In this document: piece after piece, positions 19,300 to 29,045 of the stretch
Numbering within the stretch: position 1 is the first letter of the stretch
How the letters are laid out: each line of letters opens with the position of its first letter
From: Bacteroidales bacterium
GTDB taxonomy: Bacteria > Bacteroidota > Bacteroidia > Bacteroidales > F082
NCBI GenBank assembly: GCA_017561025.1
Contig: JAFZDU010000004.1
Location: 1-64,000, forward strand
Direction of reading: 5' to 3'
DNA length: 64,000 bases
Made by a program: the position numbers and the translations under genes
Notes under the pieces: generated by a model
The model's input: only the letters and a program-made list of their open reading frames with translations
Database searches by the model: none
What the model was told of the DNA's origin: nothing

Positions 19300-22200
19300 T
19301 TATTCGTTTGATTCTTTGTTTATTAAATCCAGTTTATCTTGTGCTTCCTTCAAAACAGCATCGTAGCTGTCTCCATCCTGAGGATAGTTTTCTATCACGC
19401 TCTTCAATGTCTCTTTTGCCTGGAAAGCATTGTCTTTTGCCACATACACATCGCTAAGTTTTATGAAAGCTCTAGCAGTCCAATACACATAAGCATTATA
19501 GTTATCAGACACTTCAAACACTTTCTCTTCAGCATCATCATATTTATTCAAGTTATACAGACATACAGCAGAATAATATCCGCATTCCGCTCCCGTCTCA
19601 GTATTGTCGACACCTGTGCATATCTCGAAATATCTCAAGGCATTTTCATAATCCTTCTTGTCGAAATACGACTTGCCTAATATGTAGTTAGCCTGGTTCT
19701 TTTGATTCATGGAGACATCAGACATCGCCAGCAGCTGATTCGCCTTTCCTATAGCCTTGTCATATTCTTTATCGAAGTAATAGCTCTTCATGCAGCCTTC
19801 TACCGCTTCCATCAAAATCTGCTGATTCTCCGTGATACTGACAAGTCTTTCATAATATTTCGCTGATGTTGAATAATTAGATTCGTCATAATCCATTCTA
19901 GCAATCAAGAGAAGCGCGTTGTCGGTATAATCATTGTCTGCCTGGTTTATAATATACTCGATATGTGTTCTCAGGCCTTCCTTATTGCTGCCGTTTTCCA
20001 TAGCCTTCATGGCGAAATAATGGATATTCAGCAGATATGCGCCATCAGGATAGTTTTCTAGATATTGCTTAACGCCTTTGAGTGTCTCAGCATAGTTTCT
20101 CTTAGAATAGAATTCTTCAACAGTCCTGAACGACAATGAATCCTGCTTGTCAACGCTTATTGTAGCGAGGTTGTTTGTCTCGAGATATTTGAAATAATCC
20201 TGGATTTCGTTTTTGTCGCGATAGATATTGCTGATGATATTAAGGGCCTCTCTTGACTCATCGGTATTTGGGTACTGAGCCACCAGGTTTTTAAGTCGTT
20301 CCAGCGCCTTGTCATCTTCATCGTTATTGTAGTATATCATACCTATTTTCATAAGGGCTTTTCTAGCGTATGATGAGCGAGGCTTTTCGCTGACTATTTT
20401 ATCGAAAGATGCTATAGCCGAGCGATGGTCGCTGGTTCCGAGGTAAGCCATTCCCATCTCATACAAAGCCTTGTCGTAGAACGACGATTTAGGATGTTTG
20501 CTTGTGATGATATATAGGCAGTTGATTTTCTCATTTGTTTTTCCCAATGCGCCATAGCCCATAGCCTGTTGATAATAGGCGTAGTCTGCATTCTTATTGC
20601 TCAGTTTCATCGCATTGCCATAAGCTGTTATCGCATTGTTATATTGACGTTGTATGAAATAGCAGTCAGCTATTCTGAGCCATGAGTCGCTCTGCATTGC
20701 TTTATCAGACGACTTGTCGAGGTTGACGAATTCCTTGAATTTTACGGAAGCATTGTTAAAGTCGCCTTTGTTAAGGTAGATATAACCCATATTATAATAA
20801 GCGAGAGGATAAAGTTCGGTGCCACTTGCCATTGGAGCTTTTGTAAAAGTCTGGAACATCTTAAGTGCGTTAGCCTCTTCCTTATTCTGATAGTATGAGT
20901 CGGCCATCCAGAAGAGCGCCTCTGCCCTCACCTTTGCGTCTGCGTTTTTGCTGTCTGATGATTTCTTGAAATATTTTATAGCTTCCGTATAATTAGCCTC
21001 AGTATAATATTGAATGCCGACATTATAAGTTAGCTGCGACTGTATCTTTTCGAGTTCAGGGCTTATGTTAGAATATTCCTCTATAGTCTTGAGGGCTCTG
21101 CTGTAGTCGTTTGAGTTAAGGAGAAGATGGACCACAATATCCTGCAGATCGCTTATAATGCTGGAGTTAGGATTATTGCTGATATATTCGTCAAGAACGT
21201 TGACGGTCTCATTGAACGGGTCGATGCCAGGGATGAAGCTGAGAGCCGCATAATTGATGAGTGCGTTTTCGCTCAATGTGTCGTTGAAGTTCATCTTGTA
21301 AGCCTTGAAGAAGGTGTTTCTTGCGAACTTATCCTGATTTGTCGAGGTGTAGCACTGTGCCATATAATATGAGCCATATTGTCCAAGCTCATCATTTTTG
21401 TCTGTCACTTTAGCGAAATGAGAGACAGCTCCTTCATAGTCGCCGGTCTTCATCATGCAGAAGCCTATCTTAAACTCGATTTCTCTAGGCAGCTTGCGGT
21501 TTGAGTTCTGCATAGCTATGTTGTAATATTCGAGGCTTTTCGCATAGTCGGCCTGTTGGTGCCACGACTCTGCCAGCATAAGAGCTATATCAGCCTTACG
21601 TTTTTTCTTTGACTTATTCAAGATTTCATCACCGCCATCCGACACCAATGCGTAATTTCCATTTTCGAAATTTATCTGAAGAATGTATGCGTTGGCTATG
21701 TCTTTATATACGTCATGTCTGCTTAGGACCTTGAAATAATCCAGGGCTTCTTCTTTCTCGTCGTTGATATAGAGTATATGTGCATAATAATAACGAGCGT
21801 CGTCGCAGAACTCGTTGTCGAGCTGTGTCAGTGCCTTGAATATAGGCTTGGCTTTTTCTATGTCGTTAGTCTGATAATAGCAATATGCTTCTTTGAACTT
21901 ACATTCGTCCTGTTCTGTCTTGTCAAGGCTTTTAACATTGACATTCTTATAAGTCTTCAAAGCGTCGCGATATTTCTTTTCTTTAAAGAGCGTATTGGCA
22001 TACAGGAAATTCGCATGGTCGGCCATGAGGCTTGTTGGATGTTCTTTCACGAACTCTATTATTTTTGTCTCGCCTTTGCTGTTGCCTAGAATCAGTGATG
22101 AGACCGCCTCATAATATTTTGCCATCACGACTTTCTGTTCATTTTTATCGTCTGCTGCGGCTATGTAATATTCGAAGCATTCTAGCGCCGAGGCGTAATG

Positions 22201-22338
22201 TTTGTTTTCAAACAGCATCAGTCCTCTCTCGAAGGTAGCTTCAGGTTCATATTGGTTTATCTCTTTCTGCGCAGATGCGGAGAGGCATGACAAAATAATT
22301 ATGGTTGCGATGATGAAATTTTTCAAGATGTATTTCAT
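19300..22338 (-). CDS. Large secreted tetratricopeptide-repeat protein
   Basis: A 1012-residue periplasmic TPR protein with signal peptide ending SASAQ at residue 24. More than fifteen TPR-type helix pairs are visible, for example AEYYFKKS-like YTEAIKYFKKSSD and FYDKALYEMGMAYLG. TPR superhelices bind peptides or partner proteins; the neighbour 11 bases downstream is an outer-membrane barrel, so a scaffold for outer-membrane assembly or transport is plausible. No catalytic domain is visible. Expression probably starts from the tandem -7 boxes at 22375-22390. Confidence 0.85.
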   Translation of the reverse strand: MKYILKNFIIATIIILSCLSASAQKEINQYEPEATFERGLMLFENKHYASALECFEYYIAAADDKNEQKVVMAKYYEAVSSLILGNSKGETKIIEFVKEHPTSLMADHANFLYANTLFKEKKYRDALKTYKNVNVKSLDKTEQDECKFKEAYCYYQTNDIEKAKPIFKALTQLDNEFCDDARYYYAHILYINDEKEEALDYFKVLSRHDVYKDIANAYILQINFENGNYALVSDGGDEILNKSKKKRKADIALMLAESWHQQADYAKSLEYYNIAMQNSNRKLPREIEFKIGFCMMKTGDYEGAVSHFAKVTDKNDELGQYGSYYMAQCYTSTNQDKFARNTFFKAYKMNFNDTLSENALINYAALSFIPGIDPFNETVNVLDEYISNNPNSSIISDLQDIVVHLLLNSNDYSRALKTIEEYSNISPELEKIQSQLTYNVGIQYYTEANYTEAIKYFKKSSDSKNADAKVRAEALFWMADSYYQNKEEANALKMFQTFTKAPMASGTELYPLAYYNMGYIYLNKGDFNNASVKFKEFVNLDKSSDKAMQSDSWLRIADCYFIQRQYNNAITAYGNAMKLSNKNADYAYYQQAMGYGALGKTNEKINCLYIITSKHPKSSFYDKALYEMGMAYLGTSDHRSAIASFDKIVSEKPRSSYARKALMKIGMIYYNNDEDDKALERLKNLVAQYPNTDESREALNIISNIYRDKNEIQDYFKYLETNNLATISVDKQDSLSFRTVEEFYSKRNYAETLKGVKQYLENYPDGAYLLNIHYFAMKAMENGSNKEGLRTHIEYIINQADNDYTDNALLLIARMDYDESNYSTSAKYYERLVSITENQQILMEAVEGCMKSYYFDKEYDKAIGKANQLLAMSDVSMNQKNQANYILGKSYFDKKDYENALRYFEICTGVDNTETGAECGYYSAVCLYNLNKYDDAEEKVFEVSDNYNAYVYWTARAFIKLSDVYVAKDNAFQAKETLKSVIENYPQDGDSYDAVLKEAQDKLDLINKESNE

Positions 22339-22374
22339 GTTTTATTTAAAAATTTGTAACAATTTAATAAACGA

Positions 22375-22390
22375 CAAAAATACAAAAATA
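22375..22390 (-). promoter_or_regulatory. Tandem -7 boxes upstream of the TPR gene
   Basis: Two adjacent TATTTTTG boxes on the minus strand, end to end, 37-52 bases before the ATG. Either could serve as the -7 element. Confidence 0.5.
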
Positions 22391-22406
22391 GTACGTGTAA
22401 AATATT

Positions 22407-22434
22407 AAAAGCCGCCAAAAAATTGACGGCTTTT
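22407..22434 (-). terminator. Intrinsic terminator of the RNase P RNA gene
   Basis: AAAAGCCGTCAATT and the matching GGCGGCTTTT arm form a stem with one mismatch, with a T-rich tail on the minus strand, immediately after the RNase P RNA 3' end. Confidence 0.75.
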
Positions 22435-22440
22435 AATAAT

Positions 22441-22804
22441 GCAAAAAGCATAAGCGGGATTCTGTTCCTTGTTGCCAAGGTGATTGTCATTTCTCTAGGA
22501 CTGACGTTGCCGGCAGTCTCAAGCGACCTACCCTCCCGACTCGGACGAGCAGCCCTCACAGTCGCGAACGACCATCGTCGGTATATTTGGTTTTGCAGCC
22601 CGTAAGGTTTACCCCGAGACCATGTCGCCATGATTTCGCGTGAGCTCTTACCTCACATTTTCACCCTTACTCCGAAGAGCGGTTATTTTCTGTGGCACTT
22701 GCTGTTATCCTCTCGGACACCTTCCTGTTAAGAAGTACGGTGCTCTATGCTGTCCCGACTTTCCTCACGCAGAATTGCTTCTGCCTGCGACAATCGCTTT
22801 TCGA
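22441..22804 (-). ncRNA. rnpB: RNase P RNA component (bacterial class A)
   Basis: The catalytic RNA of RNase P, which matures tRNA 5' ends. Read on the minus strand the gene contains the universal blocks GAGGAAAGTCGGGAC (near the 5' end), CACAGAAAATAACCG in the middle and GGAACAGAATCCCGCTTAT near the 3' end. The ends can pair through GAAAAGC with GCTTTTT as helix P1, which sets the limits to within a few bases. Small ORFs in this interval are spurious. It fills most of the 650-base gap between the TPR gene and the FGE-like gene. Confidence 0.93.
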
Positions 22805-22900
22805 GCGGCAAAGATACGAAAAAAGTCGATAGGACAACAAGACTTTTATTTATATTTGAAGTAATGGAGGAATGGAGTGATGGAGTTAGGATTTTTTTGA

Positions 22901-22963
22901 GTTCGATCGCTGAGCTTGTCGAAGCGCTGAACATTGTATCTTCGACAGGCTCAGGCACCGAAC
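22901..22963. repeat. REP-like imperfect palindrome
   Basis: GTTCGATCGCTGAGCTTGTC plus GAAG (22901-22924) is an inverted near-copy of 22940-22963 (reverse complement GTTCGGTGCCTGAGCCTGTC plus GAAG). The CTTCGACAGGCTCAG core is a common dispersed intergenic palindrome. It sits between rnpB and the FGE-like gene, on the 3' side of the latter, and could act as a terminator or message stabiliser for it. Confidence 0.75.
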
Positions 22964-22985
22964 TAGACGCATCATTTGCACTAAG

Positions 22986-23942
22986 CTAAAGGACAAGGCG
23001 GAAACCGTTGTTGAAACTCCTCCTGCCTGGGTAGTTGCCGTTACGATTCGACACACGGCTGCCCATCGCGCGGTAGTTCCAGCTACTGCCACGGACAACA
23101 CGTCTAGAGCCAGATGTAGGGTCTGTTGGATTGGTCTGCGAACTGCTGCTGTAACCGCCATACCTGTCCTGACACCATTCCCATACATTGCCGCTCATGT
23201 CGTATATGCCAAGTTCGTTGGCTTGCTTTGTCTTTACGTCATGTGTTTTAGCACCACTATTACCATCATAACAAGCTACATCGTCTATTGTATTGCTGCC
23301 GCTGTATTTGTTGCCTTTAGACTTATTGCCTCCTCTCGCTGCATATTCCCATTCCACTTCTGTAGGAAGTCTGAAGTTCTTGCCTGTAAGTTGGTTTAAT
23401 TTCTTTATGAATTCCTGGCAGTCGTTCCATGAAACTTGTTCTACAGGTCTTTGAGGATTACCGCTGAAGTAGCTTGGATTGCTGCCCATAACGGCTTGCC
23501 ACAACTCTTGTGTCACCTCTGTCTCGCCAATATAATAGTCAGAAAGTGTCACAGAATGTACTGGCTTTTCATCACTATCAGTATCGCTGCCTTGTTCTGA
23601 GGTCGCTCCCATTTGGAAAGTGCCGCCTTCAACGGCTACCATAGTGAAAGAAACGCCTTTAACTGTTATAGTTTGGTTTCCAAAGAAAGTCAGCTCACAT
23701 TTATCTATCGAAGACACACGTCCGTGTGTCTCTACTTGAGACACTTCTATATTCTTACTTACTGTCTTGCCGTTTCTTTCTGCTTTAATTTCATGAGAAC
23801 CGTATGTCAAATTTAAACTCATTGGAGAAATGCCTACATAACTTCCATCAACGTAAATCTTGTCGCCAGACTGGTCTGTTGAGATGCTTATCTCTTTTCC
23901 AGTTTGCAGTTTCTCGTTTATTGTCAAATTTTCAACTTTCAA
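22986..23942 (-). CDS. PEGA plus FGE/SUMF1-like domain protein, probably 5'-truncated and non-catalytic
   Basis: The protein has a PEGA domain (about 15-70: GDKIYVDGSYVGISPMSLNLTYGSHEIKA...) and an FGE/SUMF1-like domain (about 95-318: GGTFQMGA, ETEVTQELWQAVMG, RLPTEVEWEYAARGG, GNVWEWCQD, RGSSW..GFRLVL). The cysteines of true formylglycine-generating enzymes are missing; the region reads MGSRVSNRNG where CR.A.R is expected, so it should not make formylglycine. The only available start is a TTG inside a heptamer repeat (23928-23955), four bases into the preceding gene, and no signal peptide is present, although relatives are usually exported. The first ~14 residues are therefore suspect and the gene may be a fragment. 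Confidence 0.7.
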   Translation of the reverse strand: MKVENLTINEKLQTGKEISISTDQSGDKIYVDGSYVGISPMSLNLTYGSHEIKAERNGKTVSKNIEVSQVETHGRVSSIDKCELTFFGNQTITVKGVSFTMVAVEGGTFQMGATSEQGSDTDSDEKPVHSVTLSDYYIGETEVTQELWQAVMGSNPSYFSGNPQRPVEQVSWNDCQEFIKKLNQLTGKNFRLPTEVEWEYAARGGNKSKGNKYSGSNTIDDVACYDGNSGAKTHDVKTKQANELGIYDMSGNVWEWCQDRYGGYSSSSQTNPTDPTSGSRRVVRGSSWNYRAMGSRVSNRNGNYPGRRSFNNGFRLVL

Positions 23943-23955
23943 TTTTCAATTGTAA
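23928..23955 (-). repeat. ATTTTCA-type heptamer array at a gene junction
   Basis: Four near-identical 7-base units (ATTTTCA, ACTTTCA, ATTTTCA, ATTGTAA on the plus strand). It supplies both the last codons of the metallo-beta-lactamase gene (TIEN) and the first codons of the FGE-like gene. Confidence 0.8.
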
Positions 23956-25345
23956 ACACCTCTCCTGGTTCTGGTATCACGATATTCTTGAATCCTGCTT
24001 TCTTAAGCACCTCGCTGTATGGCACCTGAGCCTTGTAGTCACCATGAACGATGAACACTTTTTTAACTTTCTCAGGATTCTGACATCTAAGAAACTCTTC
24101 CATTTCCTTGTAGTCGGCATGACCGCTGAAGGCATCGATGCTGAAGACTTCAGCCTTGACGGCGTGTGGCATTCCGAAAATAGACACTTCCTTCTCTCCG
24201 CTTAAAATACGAGCTCCGAGTGTAGTAGGTGCGCAATAGCCGATAGCGAGTATAGAGTTCTTAGGGTTTTCAATATTATTGGCAATATGATGCTTTACTC
24301 TACCGGCCTCCATCATGCCTGATGCAGATATGATGATACAAGGCTCGTCTCTTCTGTTCAAGGCCTTGGAATGATTTACATTGGTGATATATTTCAAGGT
24401 TCCAAATCCGAATGGGTCTTCATCATATTCCAACACTTCTGCAACGTCTTTATTGAACAAATCGAGGTGCAGACGGAAGATATTAGTGGCATTGACAGCC
24501 AACGGGCTATCGACATATACCGGAATAAAAGGCAGTTTCTTCTCGTTATAGAAATTGTTAAGTATGTACACTATCTCCTGTGTTCTTCCTATAGCAAAAG
24601 AAGGTATTATTAGCTTGCCTTTTTTCTCCACGCAGGTATGCTTGATGATTCTCAGCAATTCGTCTTCCGACAGCTGTTTGTTCTTATGCAGTCTGTCGCC
24701 ATAGGTACTCTCAACGATAAGATAATCGCACTGAGGGAAGGCATCTGGAGCGCGAAGCAGATAGTTATTGTTACGTCCTATATCGCCTGTGTAGCCGATG
24801 CGTGTCACCTCGCCGAACTCGTCAATCTCTATTGTCGCAGATGCGCTACCGAGGACGTGTCCTGTATTGGTGAACTTCACCTTTATATTATTGTCGATAT
24901 GGAACTGACGGTTGAGCGGCACGCTGATGAAGAGGTCCATACATTCACGTGCTTCCTTCTCAGTATAGATTGGATCGACAGGTTTCAAGCCCTGACGCGC
25001 TCTCTTCTTGTTGAACCATATCGTATCGTTTTCCTGAATGAAACCGCTGTCGGGCAACATTATTGAACAGAGATTACGTGTTGCAGCTGTACATATCACA
25101 GAGCCACGGAAGCCTCTCTTGTAGAAATAAGGTATCAATCCCGAGTGGTCGACATGTGCATGTGTCAAGATGATATGGTCAATCTCGGCGGGGTCAACCA
25201 TAGTGTTTCTGTTTAAAGAATCTGTCTCAAGTCCCTTGCCTTGAAACATTCCACAGTCAAGGAGTATCTTCTTGCCATGACGTGTGGTGATGAGGTGCTT
25301 GCTACCTGTCACCTCTCTTGCTGCTCCGATGAATTTTATTTCCAT
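23939..25345 (-). CDS. MBL-fold beta-CASP RNA-processing-type nuclease
   Basis: A 468-residue metallo-beta-lactamase of the beta-CASP/RNA-specificity group (YSH1/CPSF-73-like), likely a cytoplasmic ribonuclease. The zinc motif THAHVDH is at 61-67, preceded by the LDCGMFQG segment typical of the group. The beta-CASP domain covers about 210-390 with the SFAIGRTQEIV and SASGMMEAGR motifs, and the C-terminal IDAFSGHADYKEM and VHGDYKAQ segments complete the metal site. The last residues (TIEN) are encoded by a heptamer repeat, so the native C-terminus may have been altered. No operon partner upstream is evident. Confidence 0.9.
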   Translation of the reverse strand: MEIKFIGAAREVTGSKHLITTRHGKKILLDCGMFQGKGLETDSLNRNTMVDPAEIDHIILTHAHVDHSGLIPYFYKRGFRGSVICTAATRNLCSIMLPDSGFIQENDTIWFNKKRARQGLKPVDPIYTEKEARECMDLFISVPLNRQFHIDNNIKVKFTNTGHVLGSASATIEIDEFGEVTRIGYTGDIGRNNNYLLRAPDAFPQCDYLIVESTYGDRLHKNKQLSEDELLRIIKHTCVEKKGKLIIPSFAIGRTQEIVYILNNFYNEKKLPFIPVYVDSPLAVNATNIFRLHLDLFNKDVAEVLEYDEDPFGFGTLKYITNVNHSKALNRRDEPCIIISASGMMEAGRVKHHIANNIENPKNSILAIGYCAPTTLGARILSGEKEVSIFGMPHAVKAEVFSIDAFSGHADYKEMEEFLRCQNPEKVKKVFIVHGDYKAQVPYSEVLKKAGFKNIVIPEPGEVFTIEN

Positions 25346-25361
25346 ATCATTAAAATTAAAA

Positions 25362-25387
25362 AGGCACCCGCAAAACTGCAGATGCCC
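25362..25387 (-). terminator. Weak intrinsic terminator after gingipain-like gene 1
   Basis: A bulged stem (GGGCATCTGC against GCGGGTGCC) with an A/T-rich tail on the minus strand, seven bases after the stop codon. Confidence 0.5.
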
Positions 25388-25394
25388 TATATTA

Positions 25395-28300
25395 TTACTT
25401 AATAATGTTAACTTGTCTTGTCACTACTCCCGACTCTGTTTCTATATTCAAGATATAAAGTCCTGAGTTCAATGCGCTGAGGTCGAGGACTACTTGGTCT
25501 GCATCGACATCTTGTCTCATAACGACTTGTCCTGTCATATTAACCACAGCCAAGGATTTCATTTGTTCAGCCTTGACATTGAGCTTATCTCTCAATGGGT
25601 TTGGATAAACCTCAACCTTACCTGAAATATTTTCGTTTATCGATGTTATTTCAACCATAACGAAGTCGTCGGTTGATCCTTCTGCTAATCCGTATTCTGA
25701 TTCACAGTCTTCGTCAGCGTAATATGCTGTCACCTTATAATATGCTGTTCCGACTTTATTATTCATGTCTGAATATTGGAAGTGGTTCATGCTTGGAACG
25801 TCAACCAGTTTTCCGATAAATTCATAATTGTCATTGTCTTTGCTTCTATATACTTTATATTCTGTAAGCGACAAGCTTGTTTCCATTCTATCCCATTCAA
25901 TCACTGCGCCGAATTCGCCGTCGTACCAGTAATATTCAGCTGTGAGATTCATTGGAGGAACGCATTCATTGATTTCTACGCAAGCCTCATTAGATGGATT
26001 AGAAACGGAAGCTGATTTAACAGATTTCACTGTGTAGCAATGGTTGCCGTCTGGAGCGTTTTCATCGACGTATGTTGTAGATTCGTAATATGAAGAAAGA
26101 ACGACATCACCGCGTAATATTCTGTAATATTCTGCTGTCTCAACAGCTTCCCATTGTAATGTCACATCATTGCCTTCTGCTGTTGCTGTGAGGTTTTCTG
26201 GGTGAACGAGGACATTGACTGTCACCGTAGCTGTTGCTGTCTGTGAACCGCATGTTGCTGTAACGGTGAATGTTGTTGTCTCATTCAATGTAGCATCTGT
26301 AATGCTTTCATTAGGATTTGCCAAGAACTCTGCTGGTTCCCATTTGTATGTCACATTATCATTATATGAATCTGATGCTGTTGCTATGAGTGTTGTTGTC
26401 TCGCCTTCAACTATAAAACCAGGATTTGCCATCGCTGTCACCTTAAGTTCCAACACTGATACTGATGCTGCCTCACTCTTTGCTGATTCTTTGCCTTCAT
26501 AGACAGATGTTACTGTATAACTATATACATTCTGACTTAAGTTATTATCTACATAGATAGGTGTTGCCAATCCTGAAGCAATCTTAGTGTTGCCACGATA
26601 TACGTTGTATTTTGTGTTTGACATTGTTGGAGTCCATGTCAAAGTAACGTCGTTGTCATCGACAGCAGCGCTAAGGTTTATTGGAGCTGTTACGACATTT
26701 ACTGTCACTGAAGAAGATACCGATGAGCTGCCATCGTTCACTGTACATGTATATGTTGTTGTCTGTGCTGGTGATGCTGTTGGGTTTTGAATGTTAGCGT
26801 CATTCAATCCTGTTGCAGGTGACCATGAATAAGTATAGTTGTATGATCCGCCATAAGCTTCAGCATATAATGTTACAGACTCGTCAGTGTTGATAAGATT
26901 TTGTGAAACGCTGACATCAACGCCTAATGTCTCTATTGCATTTTCAACGATATTAACTATTGACTGATATGTTATCTTGTTATAACCGAACACTGTCAAG
27001 GTAGCTTCGCCGAGTTCCATCGGTGCTTCGTATTGAATCTTTGCCACACCGTTAACAAATGTTGCTGAACCCATTATCTCGCCGTTTCTTGACAATGTTG
27101 CGAGAGCTTCGTTAGCATTTGATGCGCTCACTCTGAACTGAGTAGATTGCTTTGACATTTCTGAATTATGTGACACGTTCATATTAGCAGGAACTGCAGT
27201 ACGCAATGTCAATGTTGGGTCGCCGTAGAGCATCCATGTGTCGTATGTTGCAAGGTATGGATCGCTGCTTGACAAATCCAAAATTCTCAAATTACCATTG
27301 AGACTGATACCGCCGATAGTACGTTTGATATTGTTATTATATGTCTCAACCAAAATATCGTTCATCTCATCTTGTCCGTACATTGGAGGAGTCCATGGCT
27401 GTGAGATATATGAGAACATACCGCCGATAGCGCCTGTTGGTTCGCCTGTTGTGTTGTTTGTCGCGCGCATCCAGGTCTCTGCAAAACAAGGACCACCATA
27501 ATATGTATATTCGCCGTTGTTACATGCCACAGAAATAACGAATGGGAGTTTGTTGTCGTTAGTCAAGGCATTGACATGAGTATTACCATAATTATAAACG
27601 CCCCATCCTGTTGGATAGCCGTGGTTGCAGTAATTGATCAAACTTACGCCAGCATTGATGTGCTCGCTGATTATAGCTGCTGATGAAGAAACTCCAGAGA
27701 CATTAGAATAGTCGCGGTGAACTTGTGTGTAGTTATATCCTAACAAATCATCTCTGATCTTATCCATATGCTGATAGTCGTCTTCGCCATTATGACCTGT
27801 AGTGCCTTCGCGGTGTGACACGCCTTGTGCCGTAGTAATCCATGTGTCGGAAGCGTTGATATCTCTTTCATAATGGATGACTTTGTTGACGTGATTGGTA
27901 ACGTCTGCCACCGACTCAACAGAGAAACGACCTATGATAAGTTCATTGTAATGGTCGTTGCCTTCGAGCTGACCGAACCACCAGTCGGAATATCCTGAAT
28001 AATCATCATAGTAAGAACCGTAATTCAAATACTTGCCGACCAGATGTGCATAGTCACCGACGATGATGACGTGTGTAAGTTGTGGGTTAGCAGCATATTC
28101 TGCAGCGAGATAATTCTTGACATTAGTAGTGCTTGAACCTGCATCGCTGATGCTTACCATAGTAGTCCTACGTCCGATAGAGTTTTTCCATTCTACGAAA
28201 GGCTGCATAGCTTCCATATAGTCGCCATAACATATAATCAAAAGGTCGCCATCTTCATCAAAGACATTATATTTAGCTCCAGCTTCGTTAAAGTTAATGA

Positions 28301-28970
28301 AACGGCTTGAGTAGATGTTCTTAAACTCAGAATCCATCTTGATGTTATTGGAACGTCTGTTCATGACATTTTCAGCTTCGCCTTCTGCAGCGAATACTTC
28401 TATCTTCATTTTGTTATAGACTCTCAACACTTTGCTTACTGGGTTATAAGCGAAAGGTGTCACTATAACATTCTGACCGCGGAAGTCGCGAAGAATATAA
28501 GGGTCGTTGAGTTTCACCTGTGATGCTGGGAAGAAGGCATCGTTTTGATATACGTCGCCGTATGTGTAAGGAACTTCTGCAGGATTTATAGAACGAGGGA
28601 AGTCGCCTTTGAAAGGAGCTAGTTCAACGCCTTCATAATCGACGTAACTTGCATCAAGCACGCGGACATCCATATTTGAATAGTCATTGATAATAAGAGG
28701 CAATGACAATGAGACGAGTCCTGGCTGTCCTGCCTCGACGAGAGTCGCCATGTCTTTGTTTGAAAGTTCTAAGGATGTGCCTCTTGAAGTCACCACTTCG
28801 TTGGTATAAAATCCGTTGAGGACGAGGTCAACGACAATAGATTCTTCTGTTGATTTTAACAGTGTTGTAGTATAGCTTTCGTTAGTTTTGGAATTAAGAG
28901 AATGCCATTCCTGAGCAATTGCAGTCTGCAATAGAAATAGTCCGATAATTGTTAAAAATACTTTTTTCAT
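25395..28970 (-). CDS. Gingipain R-like C25 cysteine protease 1, T9SS cargo
   Basis: A secreted Arg-gingipain-like endopeptidase of 1191 residues. Residues 1-20 are the signal peptide, 21 to about 223 the propeptide (possible cleavage after Arg223), and 224 to about 590 the catalytic domain. His450 (NYCNHG) and Cys483 (SVACNNG) form the catalytic pair, 33 residues apart as in RgpB; Asp398 and Trp526 match the RgpB S1-pocket residues Asp163 and Trp284, so cleavage after Arg is expected. After an immunoglobulin-like domain come PKD-like and fibronectin-type modules (about 690-1110) and a T9SS sorting domain (YPNPLRDKLNVK to the end). It is the most diverged of the three Rgp-like copies here. 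Confidence 0.92.
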   Translation of the reverse strand: MKKVFLTIIGLFLLQTAIAQEWHSLNSKTNESYTTTLLKSTEESIVVDLVLNGFYTNEVVTSRGTSLELSNKDMATLVEAGQPGLVSLSLPLIINDYSNMDVRVLDASYVDYEGVELAPFKGDFPRSINPAEVPYTYGDVYQNDAFFPASQVKLNDPYILRDFRGQNVIVTPFAYNPVSKVLRVYNKMKIEVFAAEGEAENVMNRRSNNIKMDSEFKNIYSSRFINFNEAGAKYNVFDEDGDLLIICYGDYMEAMQPFVEWKNSIGRRTTMVSISDAGSSTTNVKNYLAAEYAANPQLTHVIIVGDYAHLVGKYLNYGSYYDDYSGYSDWWFGQLEGNDHYNELIIGRFSVESVADVTNHVNKVIHYERDINASDTWITTAQGVSHREGTTGHNGEDDYQHMDKIRDDLLGYNYTQVHRDYSNVSGVSSSAAIISEHINAGVSLINYCNHGYPTGWGVYNYGNTHVNALTNDNKLPFVISVACNNGEYTYYGGPCFAETWMRATNNTTGEPTGAIGGMFSYISQPWTPPMYGQDEMNDILVETYNNNIKRTIGGISLNGNLRILDLSSSDPYLATYDTWMLYGDPTLTLRTAVPANMNVSHNSEMSKQSTQFRVSASNANEALATLSRNGEIMGSATFVNGVAKIQYEAPMELGEATLTVFGYNKITYQSIVNIVENAIETLGVDVSVSQNLINTDESVTLYAEAYGGSYNYTYSWSPATGLNDANIQNPTASPAQTTTYTCTVNDGSSSVSSSVTVNVVTAPINLSAAVDDNDVTLTWTPTMSNTKYNVYRGNTKIASGLATPIYVDNNLSQNVYSYTVTSVYEGKESAKSEAASVSVLELKVTAMANPGFIVEGETTTLIATASDSYNDNVTYKWEPAEFLANPNESITDATLNETTTFTVTATCGSQTATATVTVNVLVHPENLTATAEGNDVTLQWEAVETAEYYRILRGDVVLSSYYESTTYVDENAPDGNHCYTVKSVKSASVSNPSNEACVEINECVPPMNLTAEYYWYDGEFGAVIEWDRMETSLSLTEYKVYRSKDNDNYEFIGKLVDVPSMNHFQYSDMNNKVGTAYYKVTAYYADEDCESEYGLAEGSTDDFVMVEITSINENISGKVEVYPNPLRDKLNVKAEQMKSLAVVNMTGQVVMRQDVDADQVVLDLSALNSGLYILNIETESGVVTRQVNIIK

Positions 28971-28988
28971 GTTTTAAATTTTTTTTTG

Positions 28989-28996
28989 CAAATATA
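28989..28996 (-). promoter_or_regulatory. -7 box of gingipain-like gene 1
   Basis: TATATTTG on the minus strand, 18 bases before the ATG at 28970; a short leader is implied. Confidence 0.55.
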
Positions 28997-29003
28997 AAAA
29001 AAA

Positions 29004-29029
29004 GAGCGACATTTTAAAGTGCCGCCCTC
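29004..29029 (-). terminator. Probable terminator after the DUF5723 gene
   Basis: An imperfect stem (GAGGGCGGCAC against GTCGCTC) followed on the minus strand by eight or more T residues, 16 bases after the stop of the gene at 29046. Confidence 0.55.
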
Positions 29030-29045
29030 GATCTATCAAAATTAA

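Noticed and set aside
22448..22804. tmRNA or 6S RNA
   Set aside because: The conserved blocks are those of RNase P RNA; no tag-peptide frame or tRNA-like end is present.
22423..22864. Small frames between the TPR and FGE-like genes
   Set aside because: They lie within the RNase P RNA gene, which explains the conserved sequence.
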